Shown in pieces: positions 1-9,030 of a DNA stretch of 64,000 bases. How positions within the stretch are numbered: the stretch's first letter is position 1; every line of letters begins with the position of its first letter. The position numbers and the translations under genes are program-made. The notes beneath the pieces were generated by a model that worked only from the letters and a program-made list of their open reading frames with translations, was not told the DNA's origin and made no database searches. This stretch comes from Oxobacter pfennigii (GTDB lineage: Bacteria; Bacillota; Clostridia; Clostridiales; Oxobacteraceae). The DNA lies in contig NZ_LKET01000068.1 of the NCBI RefSeq assembly GCF_001317355.1, forward strand, positions 248,001 through 312,000. The letters are read 5' to 3'.

Positions 1-1
1 T

Positions 2-79
2 CTCATTAATTTGATGAATAAAACCAGATATTCAGCAGAAGTGCCCTGTATGGTGAAACTTATCTGGAATATCGATTAA
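2..79 (+). CDS. 3' end of an unidentified gene (partial)
   Basis: Only one plus-strand frame is open from the window edge. It gives 25 residues ending in TAA at 77-79; the other two plus frames stop within 12 bases. The visible tail ends in KLIWNID and matches no family I can name. A good rho-independent terminator follows 29 bases later, which supports a real gene ending here. Function unknown. Confidence 0.5.
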   Translation, partial: LINLMNKTRYSAEVPCMVKLIWNID

Positions 80-107
80 ATAGAAATTGATTAATAAATG
101 AATCATC

Positions 108-144
108 AAACTGATCTCGGCATTTAGTTCGGATCAGTTTTTTT
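108..144 (+). terminator. Rho-independent terminator
   Basis: Inverted repeat AAACTGATC / GATCAGTTT around a 15-base loop, continuing into a run of seven to eight T. It would end transcription of the partial gene at the left edge. Confidence 0.75.
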
Positions 145-591
145 GCCTTCAGGTAAAAATAGTACAACAATAATACCCATAATGCTATTTTTATAGATCT
201 TTTACAGCTATTATTTCCAGAATTCATATTATGAACACGTCCTAATCAGCACATAGCTGTGCTGGTAGCCAGTGCATTTCAAATAATTTTAAACATTTTT
301 TTAAAAAATTCTATGCCAATACAGATTGAGATCATATAAATTCTTATTTATCAAGGACTGTAATCCCATTGTAATATTTTATTAATTATTGCAAAGATTG
401 GTTATTAATGTTATAATGTTATATAACAAAATATGATTTAATAATATTTTTATATAACACATCTTTTAGTATTATTTCATATAATATAATTGCAATTAAT
501 AACAAAATAATACAACATTTGTTCAAATGATATTGTCGTAGGTGTGCCGAGACCGTAATTGAGCATTTTTCCAAAAAGGAGGTGTTTTATA
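145..591. other. AT-rich intergenic region, no gene seen
   Basis: About 450 bases, very AT-rich after 340, with no frame that has a plausible start and ribosome site. TATAAT-like words near 410 and 480 could belong to a promoter for the downstream miniprotein, but none has a convincing -35 partner. I see no RNA class I recognise. Confidence 0.6.
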
Positions 592-750
592 ATGACCAGA
601 TGCAGTCAGTGTAAATATTTTTTAAAGAACGGCAAGCCTTGTGAATTCGCCTGTTATAAAGATGTAATAAATGAATCCCAGCTGGATATGCAAATGGCTT
701 GTGATGACAATATATATATAGACTATTTATTAAATAAGGTGGTTTGCTGA
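592..750 (+). CDS. Cys-rich 52-residue miniprotein, unknown function
   Basis: The start is the ATG at 592 because AAAAAGGAGGTG sits just upstream; an earlier in-frame start at 559 has no such site. The protein has six cysteines (residues 4, 7, 17, 21, 37, 52), beginning with CSQC near the N-terminus, as in small metal-binding or zinc-knuckle-like proteins. No signal peptide or membrane segment. It is a single-gene unit closed by a terminator 41 bases after the stop. I do not recognise the family; metal binding is inference from the Cys spacing only. Confidence 0.75.
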   Translation: MTRCSQCKYFLKNGKPCEFACYKDVINESQLDMQMACDDNIYIDYLLNKVVC

Positions 751-791
751 GACTCTTTATGTTTTAATAAAATTGAACGATTATATTAAAG

Positions 792-824
792 AACAGCAGG
801 TAGGATTCCCTACCTGCTGTTTTG
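792..824 (+). terminator. Rho-independent terminator
   Basis: Perfect 13-bp stem (AACAGCAGGTAGG with its complement) around a 4-base loop, followed by a short T run. It closes the Cys-rich miniprotein gene and also separates it from the convergent lipoprotein gene. Confidence 0.8.
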
Positions 825-844
825 CCCTTAAATAAAGGCATTTA

Positions 845-1429
845 TTATTTTTTCAGTTCTCTTTTTCCTGTAACAGAGCTCTTGTCATCCATTTTAAATG
901 TGGATTGAGCTTCCTCAGTGGTGAAGTATACATTGCCATCCACTTTGGCATCCACCAGCTGAAAGTTTTTAGCTGAAACATATAAATCACCTTTGAAGGT
1001 ACCGCTCTGGATTCTGGCCTCCGGACTGTTTATAGTTAATTTAGGAGCTGTCAGATTAAATCTGGCTGTTACGTTGTGAGCGTCATCCTGAGTATAAAGA
1101 GCTATTTTACGCTGAATAACGTCTTTTCCGGCAGCATCTTTTTTCCCGTTTTTGAATTCACCGTCTAAAACCAGTTCTTTTTCAAATGTCAAATCTTTAA
1201 GGGTACAAATAATCCATGTGCCGGAGCTGCTTATAGCTTTTTCAAAGGCTTCATTGGTATCAACAATTGAAGCTGTTGTGGTTGTATCTGGTGTTTCCGT
1301 CGGTGACGGCGTTGCTGTTGGCGAAGGTGTCGGGGTAGGCGACGTATTATTTGATGTGCATCCCGTCGTCACAGCCAATGTTAAAATCAACGCCGAAGTA
1401 ATTGATAATATTAATGATTTAATTTTCAT
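845..1429 (-). CDS. Secreted lipoprotein, unknown function
   Basis: About 194 residues. The N-terminus is a lipoprotein signal peptide: MKIK, a hydrophobic run, then a TGC lipobox. A Pro/Thr/Ser-rich linker with repeated PTP/PSPT words follows, typical of a wall-spanning tether, and then a roughly 130-residue folded region rich in alternating hydrophobic residues that could form beta structure. AGGAGG abuts the first in-frame ATG with no spacing, whereas the second ATG (1429) is 6 bases away, so I chose the second. No enzyme motif is visible. It stands alone on the minus strand. Confidence 0.75.
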   Translation of the reverse strand: MKIKSLILSITSALILTLAVTTGCTSNNTSPTPTPSPTATPSPTETPDTTTTASIVDTNEAFEKAISSSGTWIICTLKDLTFEKELVLDGEFKNGKKDAAGKDVIQRKIALYTQDDAHNVTARFNLTAPKLTINSPEARIQSGTFKGDLYVSAKNFQLVDAKVDGNVYFTTEEAQSTFKMDDKSSVTGKRELKK

Positions 1430-1757
1430 ATGCATCCTCCTGTTTTATAAATGAATATTGCATCCTGGACTATTCAGTCTGTATTTATTTTTTACAAAAA
1501 TAAATATAAAATTCGCAATAAATAGGAGGAATTGAAGAAAATTAATTATTATAATAAAAATCGGCATTTTAGCTTAGAATCCAACCACGGTTAATAATTA
1601 AAAGAAATAAGAATCAACATAATAAACTATTTATGACTATATAAATTTATAATATTTATATAATTTTTGTTATTTTTTATTTTTTAAGCTATTCAGAGAA
1701 AATGAAAGCTATATTCAGATTCTGAACAATAATTTTATGAAAATATTATTACATAAA
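1430..1757. other. AT-rich intergenic region, no gene seen
   Basis: About 330 bases between the divergent lipoprotein and transporter units, close to 80 percent A+T, with no open frame carrying a ribosome site and no strong hairpin. Nothing recognised. Confidence 0.6.
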
Positions 1758-1786
1758 TTGTACAATTATTACAACGATGCTATAAT
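1758..1786 (+). promoter_or_regulatory. Sigma-A-type promoter for the DASS transporter
   Basis: TTGTAC and TATAAT separated by exactly 17 bases. Transcription should start near 1793, giving a leader of about 190 bases before the transporter start. The -35 overlaps the palindrome TTGTACAA, and the same TTGTACAAT word occurs upstream of the MFS gene at 3787. Confidence 0.65.
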
Positions 1787-1830
1787 TAATAGAGCACAAA
1801 GCATGAAACTTTTACTTTGAAAGAGGTGAT

Positions 1831-1860
1831 ATGGAGGCAATCATTAAGAATGGACTATGA
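1831..1860 (+). CDS. Possible 9-residue leader ORF
   Basis: AAAGAGGTGAT places a strong ribosome site 6 bases before ATG. The frame reads MEAIIKNGL and stops at 1858-1860. It lies inside the predicted leader of the DASS transporter mRNA, 122 bases before the transporter start. It could be a leader peptide or an artefact of a purine-rich stretch. No run of one amino acid suggests a specific attenuation signal. Confidence 0.35.
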   Translation: MEAIIKNGL

Positions 1861-1982
1861 ATCGGAAGGGCCAAAAGAACAAATTAGTGTTGTTCATGTA
1901 TGCTAAAAGAACTGCGGACTAATCGAACACCAAAATTTCATAAAAGAAATTAATGCTTAAAAATTTGATTTGAGGTGTATTT

Positions 1983-3377
1983 ATGAAAAAATCACAAGTT
2001 TTTGGACTCATTTTATCGATCCTGGTTTTAATTGTAATGAATTTTATACCAACTACAGAACTATTCACAGTACCCGGAAGAAATACATTAGGAATACTCG
2101 TTGCATTGCTCATACTAATCATTACAGAGCCCATTCCTCTTGGTGTATCCTGTATGCTCAGCACCGCTTTATTGGTAATTTTCGGGGCGGCGCCAAATCT
2201 TGGTGTTGCTTTAAGCGGATATACTAATCCAATAGTCTTTTTCGTACTTGTTTCTTTTGGGATATCTGCAGCTATTACAAAGGTTCCTATTTCTAAGAGA
2301 TTGCTTCAGACTCTTATCACTGTTTTCGGTAAAAATGTAAAATTGGTTTTATTTGCTTTAATGGTTTGTGCCGCTATAATTTCTTCAGTTTTATCAAATG
2401 TTGCCACAACAGTTATATTTATCGCATTAATCCTTGACTTCCTTAAAATTTATAAAAATCCTGAAGATAAAAAAAGAACAGGCAAAGCATTTATGATAGG
2501 ACTCCCTGTTGCAAGTATGCTGGGAGGTATGATGACACCTGCAGGTTCTTCATTAAACCTGTTGGTACTTAACCTTTTAGAACAGCAGACACAGTTAAGG
2601 GTAACATTCGTAGAATGGATGGTATTCGGAATCCCCATTGTATTAGTTACATTGCCCATTGCCTGGTTATTAATAGTAAAAATATATAAACCCGTTGAAA
2701 TTCCTCAGATTGAGATAAAGAAATATGTAGATAATCTGGATGTCCCTAAAAAGATAGATTTCAGCGAAGCTTATGTTATGGTGGTATTTGCAGCGATGTT
2801 CATATTATGGGTACTGAGTTCATGGTATCCTGTATTCAACGTAACATTAGTTACTATTGTAGGCTTTGGTTTCTTATTCGTACCAAAGATTGCAATACTT
2901 ACATGGGATGAATTCATAAAGAGCATCAGCTGGCCCGCATTCTTCTTAGTTGCCAGCGTTATATCAGTAGGTAACTTATTGGTTACAAACGGAGTAAGCA
3001 AATGGATATCAACAGCCGTATTCCCGACATCAATCAACCTTCCATCCTTCGGACTGGTATTCGTGGTAGCCCTAATCGTATTCTTGATGCTTATAATAGT
3101 TCCTGTTGCACCGGCACTTATACCAATGCTTGCACCGCCCCTTATAATATTGGCTAACAATGCAGGCGTGTCACCCATAATTACAATGATGACTCTTGGC
3201 CTTACTGTATGTAACTGCTTCTTCCTGCCAATTGATACGGTACCGCTTCTCACATACCTGACAGGATATTACGAAATGTGGGAAATGCCAAAATCAACTC
3301 TTATACTGCAGGTAATTATAGCAGTAGTAGTTGCAATATGGGTACCTATTACAATAGGCATTTTAGGCCTGGCATAA
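1983..3377 (+). CDS. DASS/SLC13-family sodium:anion (dicarboxylate-type) transporter
   Basis: The 464-residue product is almost entirely hydrophobic helices, the usual length for divalent-anion:Na+ symporters (CitT/SLC13-like). Two inverted repeats are visible. One has a SNVATTV motif near residue 140, like the SNT substrate motif of this family. The second is a Pro-rich PVAPALIP segment near residue 375, where the second motif belongs. The TPAGSSLN segment near 190 is also typical. It should import an anion such as a dicarboxylate, but the substrate cannot be read from the sequence. ATTTGAGGTGTATTT precedes the ATG. Single-gene unit with its own promoter and terminator. Confidence 0.85.
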   Translation: MKKSQVFGLILSILVLIVMNFIPTTELFTVPGRNTLGILVALLILIITEPIPLGVSCMLSTALLVIFGAAPNLGVALSGYTNPIVFFVLVSFGISAAITKVPISKRLLQTLITVFGKNVKLVLFALMVCAAIISSVLSNVATTVIFIALILDFLKIYKNPEDKKRTGKAFMIGLPVASMLGGMMTPAGSSLNLLVLNLLEQQTQLRVTFVEWMVFGIPIVLVTLPIAWLLIVKIYKPVEIPQIEIKKYVDNLDVPKKIDFSEAYVMVVFAAMFILWVLSSWYPVFNVTLVTIVGFGFLFVPKIAILTWDEFIKSISWPAFFLVASVISVGNLLVTNGVSKWISTAVFPTSINLPSFGLVFVVALIVFLMLIIVPVAPALIPMLAPPLIILANNAGVSPIITMMTLGLTVCNCFFLPIDTVPLLTYLTGYYEMWEMPKSTLILQVIIAVVVAIWVPITIGILGLA

Positions 3378-3394
3378 ATAAATATAAAAAATGC

Positions 3395-3427
3395 AATCCG
3401 ATAGGAAAAATCCTATCGGATTTTTTT
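3395..3427 (+). terminator. Rho-independent terminator
   Basis: Perfect 12-bp stem (AATCCGATAGGA and complement), AAAA loop and a T run. Ends the DASS transporter transcript. Confidence 0.9.
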
Positions 3428-3893
3428 GTTCACAGTGTCTTTGCCTTTTGGTAACTGCTATCCTAATTCTTATAAAAAGACAAATATTTATTAATCATCC
3501 CTCAGCTTGACGATTTTAATTATAAGAGATATAATTGTAAAATAATGATAAATATTACAAAATTTATAGCAACTATTAGCACAACTTCTCACTCCACCAT
3601 TTATATCTTCCTTCTTATCTTCATATATACTAATAAGGGCATTTCATACCATGCATACTCCCTTCCCCCTACAACAGCCAAAAGAGCACAAGCTTCTATC
3701 TTAACACCCGATAAATACATAATATTGGCCCTCAGTTGTAAATTTACCTAATTTTATTATTTTATTGCAGCCATTAGGGACAATTTTTGTACAATCTATA
3801 TTTGAATAAGAGAAGAGGTGAAAATGTAAGAAATATCTTTAGACATTGGTAGGCCTTACTTCGATTTAATTGTTTAAATATGGAGGAATTCAA
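3428..3893. other. Intergenic region with a start-stop codon pair in the MFS leader
   Basis: About 465 bases without a supported gene; a 68-codon open frame at 3545-3751 has no ribosome site and no protein character. At 3811-3829 the sequence AGAAGAGGTGAAAATGTAA puts a strong ribosome site directly before ATG-TAA, a one-codon start-stop element about 65 bases upstream of the MFS gene. TTGTACAAT at 3787-3795 repeats the word found in the DASS promoter. Confidence 0.5.
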
Positions 3894-5162
3894 ATGGAAG
3901 AAAAAAAAGCGATAAATATGAACGAGGATAAGACAACGTGGTATAGCTGGGTTATTGCAATTTTATGCCTTCTAATTTTTGCTGCCAATTTTAATGCCCG
4001 CAATGTATGGACGGTTTCCATAACAAAAGCTGCTCCAGATTTGGGAATCACCATGGCTCAGGCCGGAGGAATGATGTCTGCCTTCTATGTAGGTTACGTT
4101 GTTTCCAATTTCTTTTCAGGTATTATAATTGACAACATAGGAACAAAGGTGACATTGGCTTTAGCTACGATATTGACAGGTGTATTTACCTGGGTAATAC
4201 CATATTCCTCAAATTACTGGGTAATTTTGATTCTAAGAGTTCTTGCCGGTATAGCCAGCGGCCCCTTCTTTGCCGGTATGACCAAGATGAATTTAGGCTG
4301 GTTTTCTTCAAAAACAAGAGCCACAGCCTTTGCTATTATAATGTCGGGAGCGTCCTTAAGCGGCGTATTCAACGGGGCGATTTTTGCACCCATGGTTAAT
4401 AATCAGGGCTGGAAATACGCATTCGTGGTGGCATCCATTTCCACCATCATCTTAGGTGTTATATTTTTCTTCTTGGCAAAGGAAAGAGGCCTGGCAAAAG
4501 CCGTCAAAAAACCCGGCGGAAGCTTGACTGCTGAAGAAAAAGCAGCTAATATGAAAGGCGCTATGGATATTTTAAAGTCCAAACAGTTCGTATTGGGAAC
4601 CATAGTATCTACCATAGGCGTTGCAACCATGAACGGACTTAATACATTTACCATCCCCTTCTTAATGACCAACTACAGCCTCTCATTGCCGGTAGCCGGT
4701 TCTATTACAGCTGCCGCTGCAGGTATAATGCTGTTTATACCTACTTTAGGCGGAATAGCTACAGATATTATAAATGATAGAAAGCACACCTGTCTTTTCA
4801 CCCAGGTAATGAACGTGATAGGGACCATAGCCCTGCTTTTGACATCAAACGTCTCCATCCTGTGGGGAATAATGATGGCGAGAGGTGTAATAGGCTTATT
4901 CGGAAACAACAACAACGTTATGCAGACTGAGAGATCCAAAGGTCCTTATGCCGGAACAGTTTTGGGCATATATAATGCTATAAGCCAGCTGGGCTCGGTG
5001 ATAATGCCGGTGCTTCTGGGAGTTATACTGGATATGACTCAAAATTATGCGGCAGTTTTGTTGACAGTTGCAGGCTTCCAGGCAGTAGGTGCCATATGCG
5101 TATGGATGCAAAGAGACCCAATAAGCAAGCAGAAGCCTGCGGCTGCAGCAAAGGCAAGCTGA
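3894..5162 (+). CDS. Major facilitator superfamily transporter
   Basis: 422 residues from the ATG at 3894, chosen because TGGAGGAATTC precedes it; an earlier ATG at 3870 lacks such a site. Twelve hydrophobic segments with a central cytoplasmic loop (KKPGGSLTAEEKAANMKG, about residues 200-220), as in MFS permeases. The loop between helices 2 and 3 reads DNIGTKVT, a variant of the MFS G-x-x-x-D-x-x-G-R signature. The N-terminal WYSWVIAILC and the NARNVWTV region resemble oxalate/formate- or sialate-type MFS porters, but I cannot fix a substrate. Alone in its transcription unit. Confidence 0.85.
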   Translation: MEEKKAINMNEDKTTWYSWVIAILCLLIFAANFNARNVWTVSITKAAPDLGITMAQAGGMMSAFYVGYVVSNFFSGIIIDNIGTKVTLALATILTGVFTWVIPYSSNYWVILILRVLAGIASGPFFAGMTKMNLGWFSSKTRATAFAIIMSGASLSGVFNGAIFAPMVNNQGWKYAFVVASISTIILGVIFFFLAKERGLAKAVKKPGGSLTAEEKAANMKGAMDILKSKQFVLGTIVSTIGVATMNGLNTFTIPFLMTNYSLSLPVAGSITAAAAGIMLFIPTLGGIATDIINDRKHTCLFTQVMNVIGTIALLLTSNVSILWGIMMARGVIGLFGNNNNVMQTERSKGPYAGTVLGIYNAISQLGSVIMPVLLGVILDMTQNYAAVLLTVAGFQAVGAICVWMQRDPISKQKPAAAAKAS

Positions 5163-5174
5163 TTGCTTATTCAT

Positions 5175-5209
5175 AAAAATACCTTCCGAAAAATTCGGAA
5201 GGTATTTTT
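5175..5209 (+). terminator. Rho-independent terminator
   Basis: AAAATACCTTCCGAA pairs fully with TTCGGAAGGTATTTT, and T-rich bases follow. Ends the MFS gene. Confidence 0.9.
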
Positions 5210-5260
5210 ATACAGGAGTTTATGGATTTATTTTTTCAAAGGAGCCGTATCCGGTACCGA

Positions 5261-5914
5261 TTATAAATAATTTTTAATAAGCAGGATTATTATAATATGC
5301 AAAGGGTAGAAAATGTAAAAAAAGTATTTGCTTATAGATATGTTTAATTTCCATTTTTTTAGTATGAAAATCAGGGATAATACGCAAAATGCCTGAACGG
5401 ATGATCTGTAGTAAAATACGTAAATTGCCGTTGCGGCAACAAAAGATAGCCTCATAAATAATTTATTATCTCTGAATACATAAAATAATATAATAACAGA
5501 TACCCCATATATGCCGTATTCAACTGGAACAAGCAGAGCTATTAATAAAGGCGCCGGAACAAAAAAGTATTTCTTTTTATCTATAAAATATATGGCATAC
5601 AGCCCAAAAAGAAGTGTAAACATTACATTTATTTTGCCGGGTGCAAAATATATATAAGGTATTTGGGCTATTACACCAAAGCCTAAGAGCCTCATCATAT
5701 ATTTCTTAAGGTTGCCGGTATTTATATATCCTATGGTCATGTTATAGGCAAATATGGGGAAAGAAATCCTCCCTATTATCCTTAAGAAAATTAAGTTCGG
5801 GAAGAATACATATCCGATGTGGTCGATTAACATGGTAATTATTGCGATAAATTTTAATGTGTCGTTTTTGGCTTCGCCTTTTGCTGCTGCCCTGTACTCC
5901 AATTCAGTCTCCAT
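5261..5914 (-). CDS. TraX-family integral membrane protein
   Basis: 217 residues with about eight hydrophobic helices. Family hallmarks seen: LKFIAIITMLIDHIG near the N-terminus, RIIGRISFPIFAYN in helix 2, and a final YPLH motif. TraX proteins are proposed membrane acyltransferases related to acyltransferase-3; the Asp-His pair (DH in LIDHIG) and the C-terminal His fit that. The conjugative TraX acetylates pilin, but chromosomal Firmicute copies like this one have no defined substrate. GAAAGG lies 10 bases before the ATG. No functional partner nearby. Confidence 0.8.
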   Translation of the reverse strand: METELEYRAAAKGEAKNDTLKFIAIITMLIDHIGYVFFPNLIFLRIIGRISFPIFAYNMTIGYINTGNLKKYMMRLLGFGVIAQIPYIYFAPGKINVMFTLLFGLYAIYFIDKKKYFFVPAPLLIALLVPVEYGIYGVSVIILFYVFRDNKLFMRLSFVAATAIYVFYYRSSVQAFCVLSLIFILKKWKLNISISKYFFYIFYPLHIIIILLIKNYL

Positions 5915-5985
5915 GATAATTATTACCTTTCGTAAAACATTATTTATACTCTAGTCTACAACAATATAACGGTACTAATCAATAT

Positions 5986-6018
5986 AAAATCACTGCCAGA
6001 AAACTGACAGTGATTTTT
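5986..6018 (-). terminator. Bidirectional hairpin terminator
   Basis: ATCACTG / CAGTGAT stem with T-rich flanks on both strands. It lies just past the stop of the ABC permease gene on the minus strand and should end the ytr-like operon. Confidence 0.65.
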
Positions 6019-6029
6019 ATCAAAACATT

Positions 6030-8156
6030 TTAATTTATTTTATTCATTTCAGGAAATTTATCTTTTATAAATTGAGGTATCAAATCCTCATTGAATATAA
6101 AAGTTTCATTATAACCGTTAAGGAATTTTGATGACATTACAGTCACCCTGTAACCATCATACCTTTTAAAGAATGGGTTGTAAGCTACAGCCCTCTCGGG
6201 AATGCTGCTTTTTAATATCTCTTCAATTTCCCCCTTGTCTGTAATACTTATTTCATAAGGACTTCCCATGGACTCTCTTGTTGGAACAGCTTGAGAATAA
6301 GCAGCCGCTTTGTCATAGTAATATTTTTCATATTCATAATTGTAAATTTGTATGGAATCCACCATATCGGCACTTATTATCTCCGGATTTCTGATACCGA
6401 AACTTTTAAGCACATCCAGAGTCTGGGTAAATGAAGGGTACACAGCCACATTTACCTGCCAATTTACTCTTTCATCGGAGCTTCTGTTTACAAGATTCAA
6501 GGCAATTATAGGTGTCTCATTTTTCATGGATTTACCCTTAAGCTCTAATGTGTCATTTTTTACAGCATCAATAAGTGAGCCTATCCTGTTTGCATCGATT
6601 ATCTGGGCTATTCTGTCATTGCCGCTGCTTCCATAAAGATTTTCAACATTTACCTGGTTAATGTTATTCTTGTCTATGGAATACATCGCATAAAATTTGT
6701 TTTTAAACTCCTGCGTATCAAAGACCCCCATAATATAAGGCTCTATTTCACTGCTTTTTAAATTCCTATACCTTCTGGCTATTTTCAAGCCGTTTTTAAG
6801 CTCAAATTCAATCCCTATTGTAGAATCAGAATTATTCAAGCCTTCCTCGCCGTTTAAAACACCCATTTTAGCTATCAAATGTACTGCCTCAATGTTTTTT
6901 ATATCAGCAAGATCAAGCTTATCCAACATCTGCCTTTCCCTTGTTCTATAGTAATTTGTATTGCTTATTTCCTGTACATTTGCAAAATAGGAGCTGCGGT
7001 TAAAATCTGTAATCCTTAATCTTACGCTTTTTATTTCCGTTATATCAGGAAGCTTGCTGTCATAACCTGTTATATCAAAGGCAGGTACGCATATAAACAA
7101 TCCGAAAAGAACAGCAAAGGCTGCCAGACCTTTTATGTTGTTAAATATAGCTTTAAAGTCAAAATTGTATATTATTTCTATTATGAAATGGGATAAGGCT
7201 GCACCGCATACAAAGCCGAATATCATCCAGCCTATGTGTCCGCCGCCTGCCGACATAAAGAACAACCCCAGAATTGCTGTGCACAAAAGCACTATCGGAT
7301 ATTTTATAATGGGCCTTGATGATTTAAAGGCCATGGCTCTTCCGGCAGCTTCGGAAGGACGTTTTTTATAAAGATACAAGCTTAAAGCTGTAAGCGCCAC
7401 AGTCAAAATTACATAGCATATAATTCTTGCTCCTGAGAAACTGTAATCTGTAGTGGCAATTAAAAAATCAAGTATGGGCGATACGTTTCTCGCCAGGCTT
7501 TCAAGGGTTGCTATTTGATAGTAATTCTTGTAGAAATAGGCCATAAACTCTGTATAAACAAGATAAAACAATAACCCGTAAATTAAAAATACCACAGTTC
7601 CCAAAAGGCTTACCACTAAGTTTCCGCACAGTACCATTGAAAAAATTGTTATAGTGTAAATTACAAAGTAAAACAGTACGTTAAAAAGGTAGCCTGATAT
7701 AGCAAGTAATGGATTAAGATAAGATATAAATCCCGTACCCCAAAGTGCTATAACTGAAAGTATCAAGCTTACGGTATAGGGCAGCAGGAAACATAAAACC
7801 CCTGCTATATAGTTTGAAACAAAAAGCTTTTCACGCAATATGGGAAGTGAATGATAAAAATCTACCTGCTTTTTTGAGTTTATATAATAGAATGCGGTAG
7901 CAGCTGCTATTACGGCGGCAGGTATTATGAGTATAATTATAGTTTTTGAATCTATGCTAAAAAATCCGGAAATAACACTTGGAATATATGAATCAGGATT
8001 TTGTGCCATCCTGCTGCTTATATTTTGCATTCTTATAATCAGAAAAACCGGCATGGCAAAGAACAAAATGACGGAATACATGGTTATTATCCAGGGGCTT
8101 TTTCTAAGCTTATCCATTATAAGGGATAAATCAAAATATGAGCTTTTTGATGTCAT
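6030..8156 (-). CDS. ABC-2-type permease with large extracytoplasmic domain (Ytr/DUF6449-like)
   Basis: 708 residues. The N-terminal half (about 1-350) holds roughly ten membrane helices and the motif KKQVDFYHSLPI, which is characteristic of YtrC/YtrD-like permeases. The C-terminal half (about 370-700) is a soluble, probably external domain of the DUF6449 kind. It overlaps the 3' end of the ATPase gene by 26 bases and has its own GGAGGTG site, so the two are translated together. In Bacillus the Ytr system responds to cell-wall-active compounds; a similar envelope-stress role is inference. Length is normal for this permease class. Confidence 0.85.
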   Translation of the reverse strand: MTSKSSYFDLSLIMDKLRKSPWIITMYSVILFFAMPVFLIIRMQNISSRMAQNPDSYIPSVISGFFSIDSKTIIILIIPAAVIAAATAFYYINSKKQVDFYHSLPILREKLFVSNYIAGVLCFLLPYTVSLILSVIALWGTGFISYLNPLLAISGYLFNVLFYFVIYTITIFSMVLCGNLVVSLLGTVVFLIYGLLFYLVYTEFMAYFYKNYYQIATLESLARNVSPILDFLIATTDYSFSGARIICYVILTVALTALSLYLYKKRPSEAAGRAMAFKSSRPIIKYPIVLLCTAILGLFFMSAGGGHIGWMIFGFVCGAALSHFIIEIIYNFDFKAIFNNIKGLAAFAVLFGLFICVPAFDITGYDSKLPDITEIKSVRLRITDFNRSSYFANVQEISNTNYYRTRERQMLDKLDLADIKNIEAVHLIAKMGVLNGEEGLNNSDSTIGIEFELKNGLKIARRYRNLKSSEIEPYIMGVFDTQEFKNKFYAMYSIDKNNINQVNVENLYGSSGNDRIAQIIDANRIGSLIDAVKNDTLELKGKSMKNETPIIALNLVNRSSDERVNWQVNVAVYPSFTQTLDVLKSFGIRNPEIISADMVDSIQIYNYEYEKYYYDKAAAYSQAVPTRESMGSPYEISITDKGEIEEILKSSIPERAVAYNPFFKRYDGYRVTVMSSKFLNGYNETFIFNEDLIPQFIKDKFPEMNKIN

Positions 8157-9030
8157 ATCCGCGCACCTCCGTCTCGCTTATAAATATTTCTTCCAGGGAT
8201 AAAGGCAAAAGCTCGAAGAATATAGTTTCTTCCTTTTGAATCCTTAATGTAAGCTCTTCTCTTTTACCTCTTGCTGTTATGGTATATAATGAACCCCTTT
8301 TTTCAAAGGATAAAATTTCAATGTCCGAAAAGTCTTCCCTGGTTTTTGATTGTGTAAAGACGCATTGTATTTTATGTATTCCAAGCTTCATATCCTCCAA
8401 ATCCTTTGAAAGGAGAATTCCGCCTCTGTGCAAAAGTCCTATGTGGTCGCATATATCCTCTAATTCCCTTAAATTGTGGGAGGCTATAACAGGAGTCAAA
8501 CCTCTGTCTTCCATATCACCTGCAAATATGCTCTTTACCGCCTGCCTCACAACCGGATCCAGTCCGTCGAAGGTTTCATCACAGAAAATATAATCCGTCA
8601 TGGATGATACCGCACATATGACAGATACCTGTTTTTTCATACCCTTTGAAAATGTATTTATCTTTCTGTTTTCATCCAGGTTGAAGCCTTTCATCAAGGA
8701 ATCGAATCTTTTAGAATCGAAGTTTTTATATATGTTTTTATAATACTCTTTAAGAGCCTTTGGCGTAGTATTTGGAAAAAAATACTGCTCATCGGATATA
8801 TAAAAAAATCTTTCTTTTACCTTTATGTTTTCAAATACATTTTCACCGTCTATGGTTATTTCTCCCCTGTCAGGCTTTATAACCCCGCTCAGCATTCTTA
8901 AAAAAGTAGACTTTCCTGCACCGTTAGACCCGATAAGTCCAAATACCGAACCTTCCTTTATCACAGCCGTTACGTCGTCTATAGCCTTGATGTCATCAAA
9001 ATACTTTGTAACATTCTTTGCACTTATCAT
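8131..9030 (-). CDS. ABC transporter ATP-binding protein (YtrB-like)
   Basis: 299 residues. Walker A GSNGAGKST at about residues 34-42, a degenerate signature FSKGMKKQ near 138, and Walker B YIFCDE near 157 followed by a D-loop. A C-terminal extension of about 85 residues is typical of drug/lantibiotic-type ATPases. The start codon overlaps the regulator stop in ATGA, and AAGGAGGG lies inside the regulator gene. It powers the following permease. It belongs to the GntR/YtrA-controlled operon. Confidence 0.9.
   Translation of the reverse strand: MISAKNVTKYFDDIKAIDDVTAVIKEGSVFGLIGSNGAGKSTFLRMLSGVIKPDRGEITIDGENVFENIKVKERFFYISDEQYFFPNTTPKALKEYYKNIYKNFDSKRFDSLMKGFNLDENRKINTFSKGMKKQVSVICAVSSMTDYIFCDETFDGLDPVVRQAVKSIFAGDMEDRGLTPVIASHNLRELEDICDHIGLLHRGGILLSKDLEDMKLGIHKIQCVFTQSKTREDFSDIEILSFEKRGSLYTITARGKREELTLRIQKEETIFFELLPLSLEEIFISETEVRGYDIKKLIF

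Noticed and set aside
3545-3751. 68-codon open frame between the DASS and MFS genes
   Set aside because: No ribosome site, low-complexity composition and no protein-like pattern.
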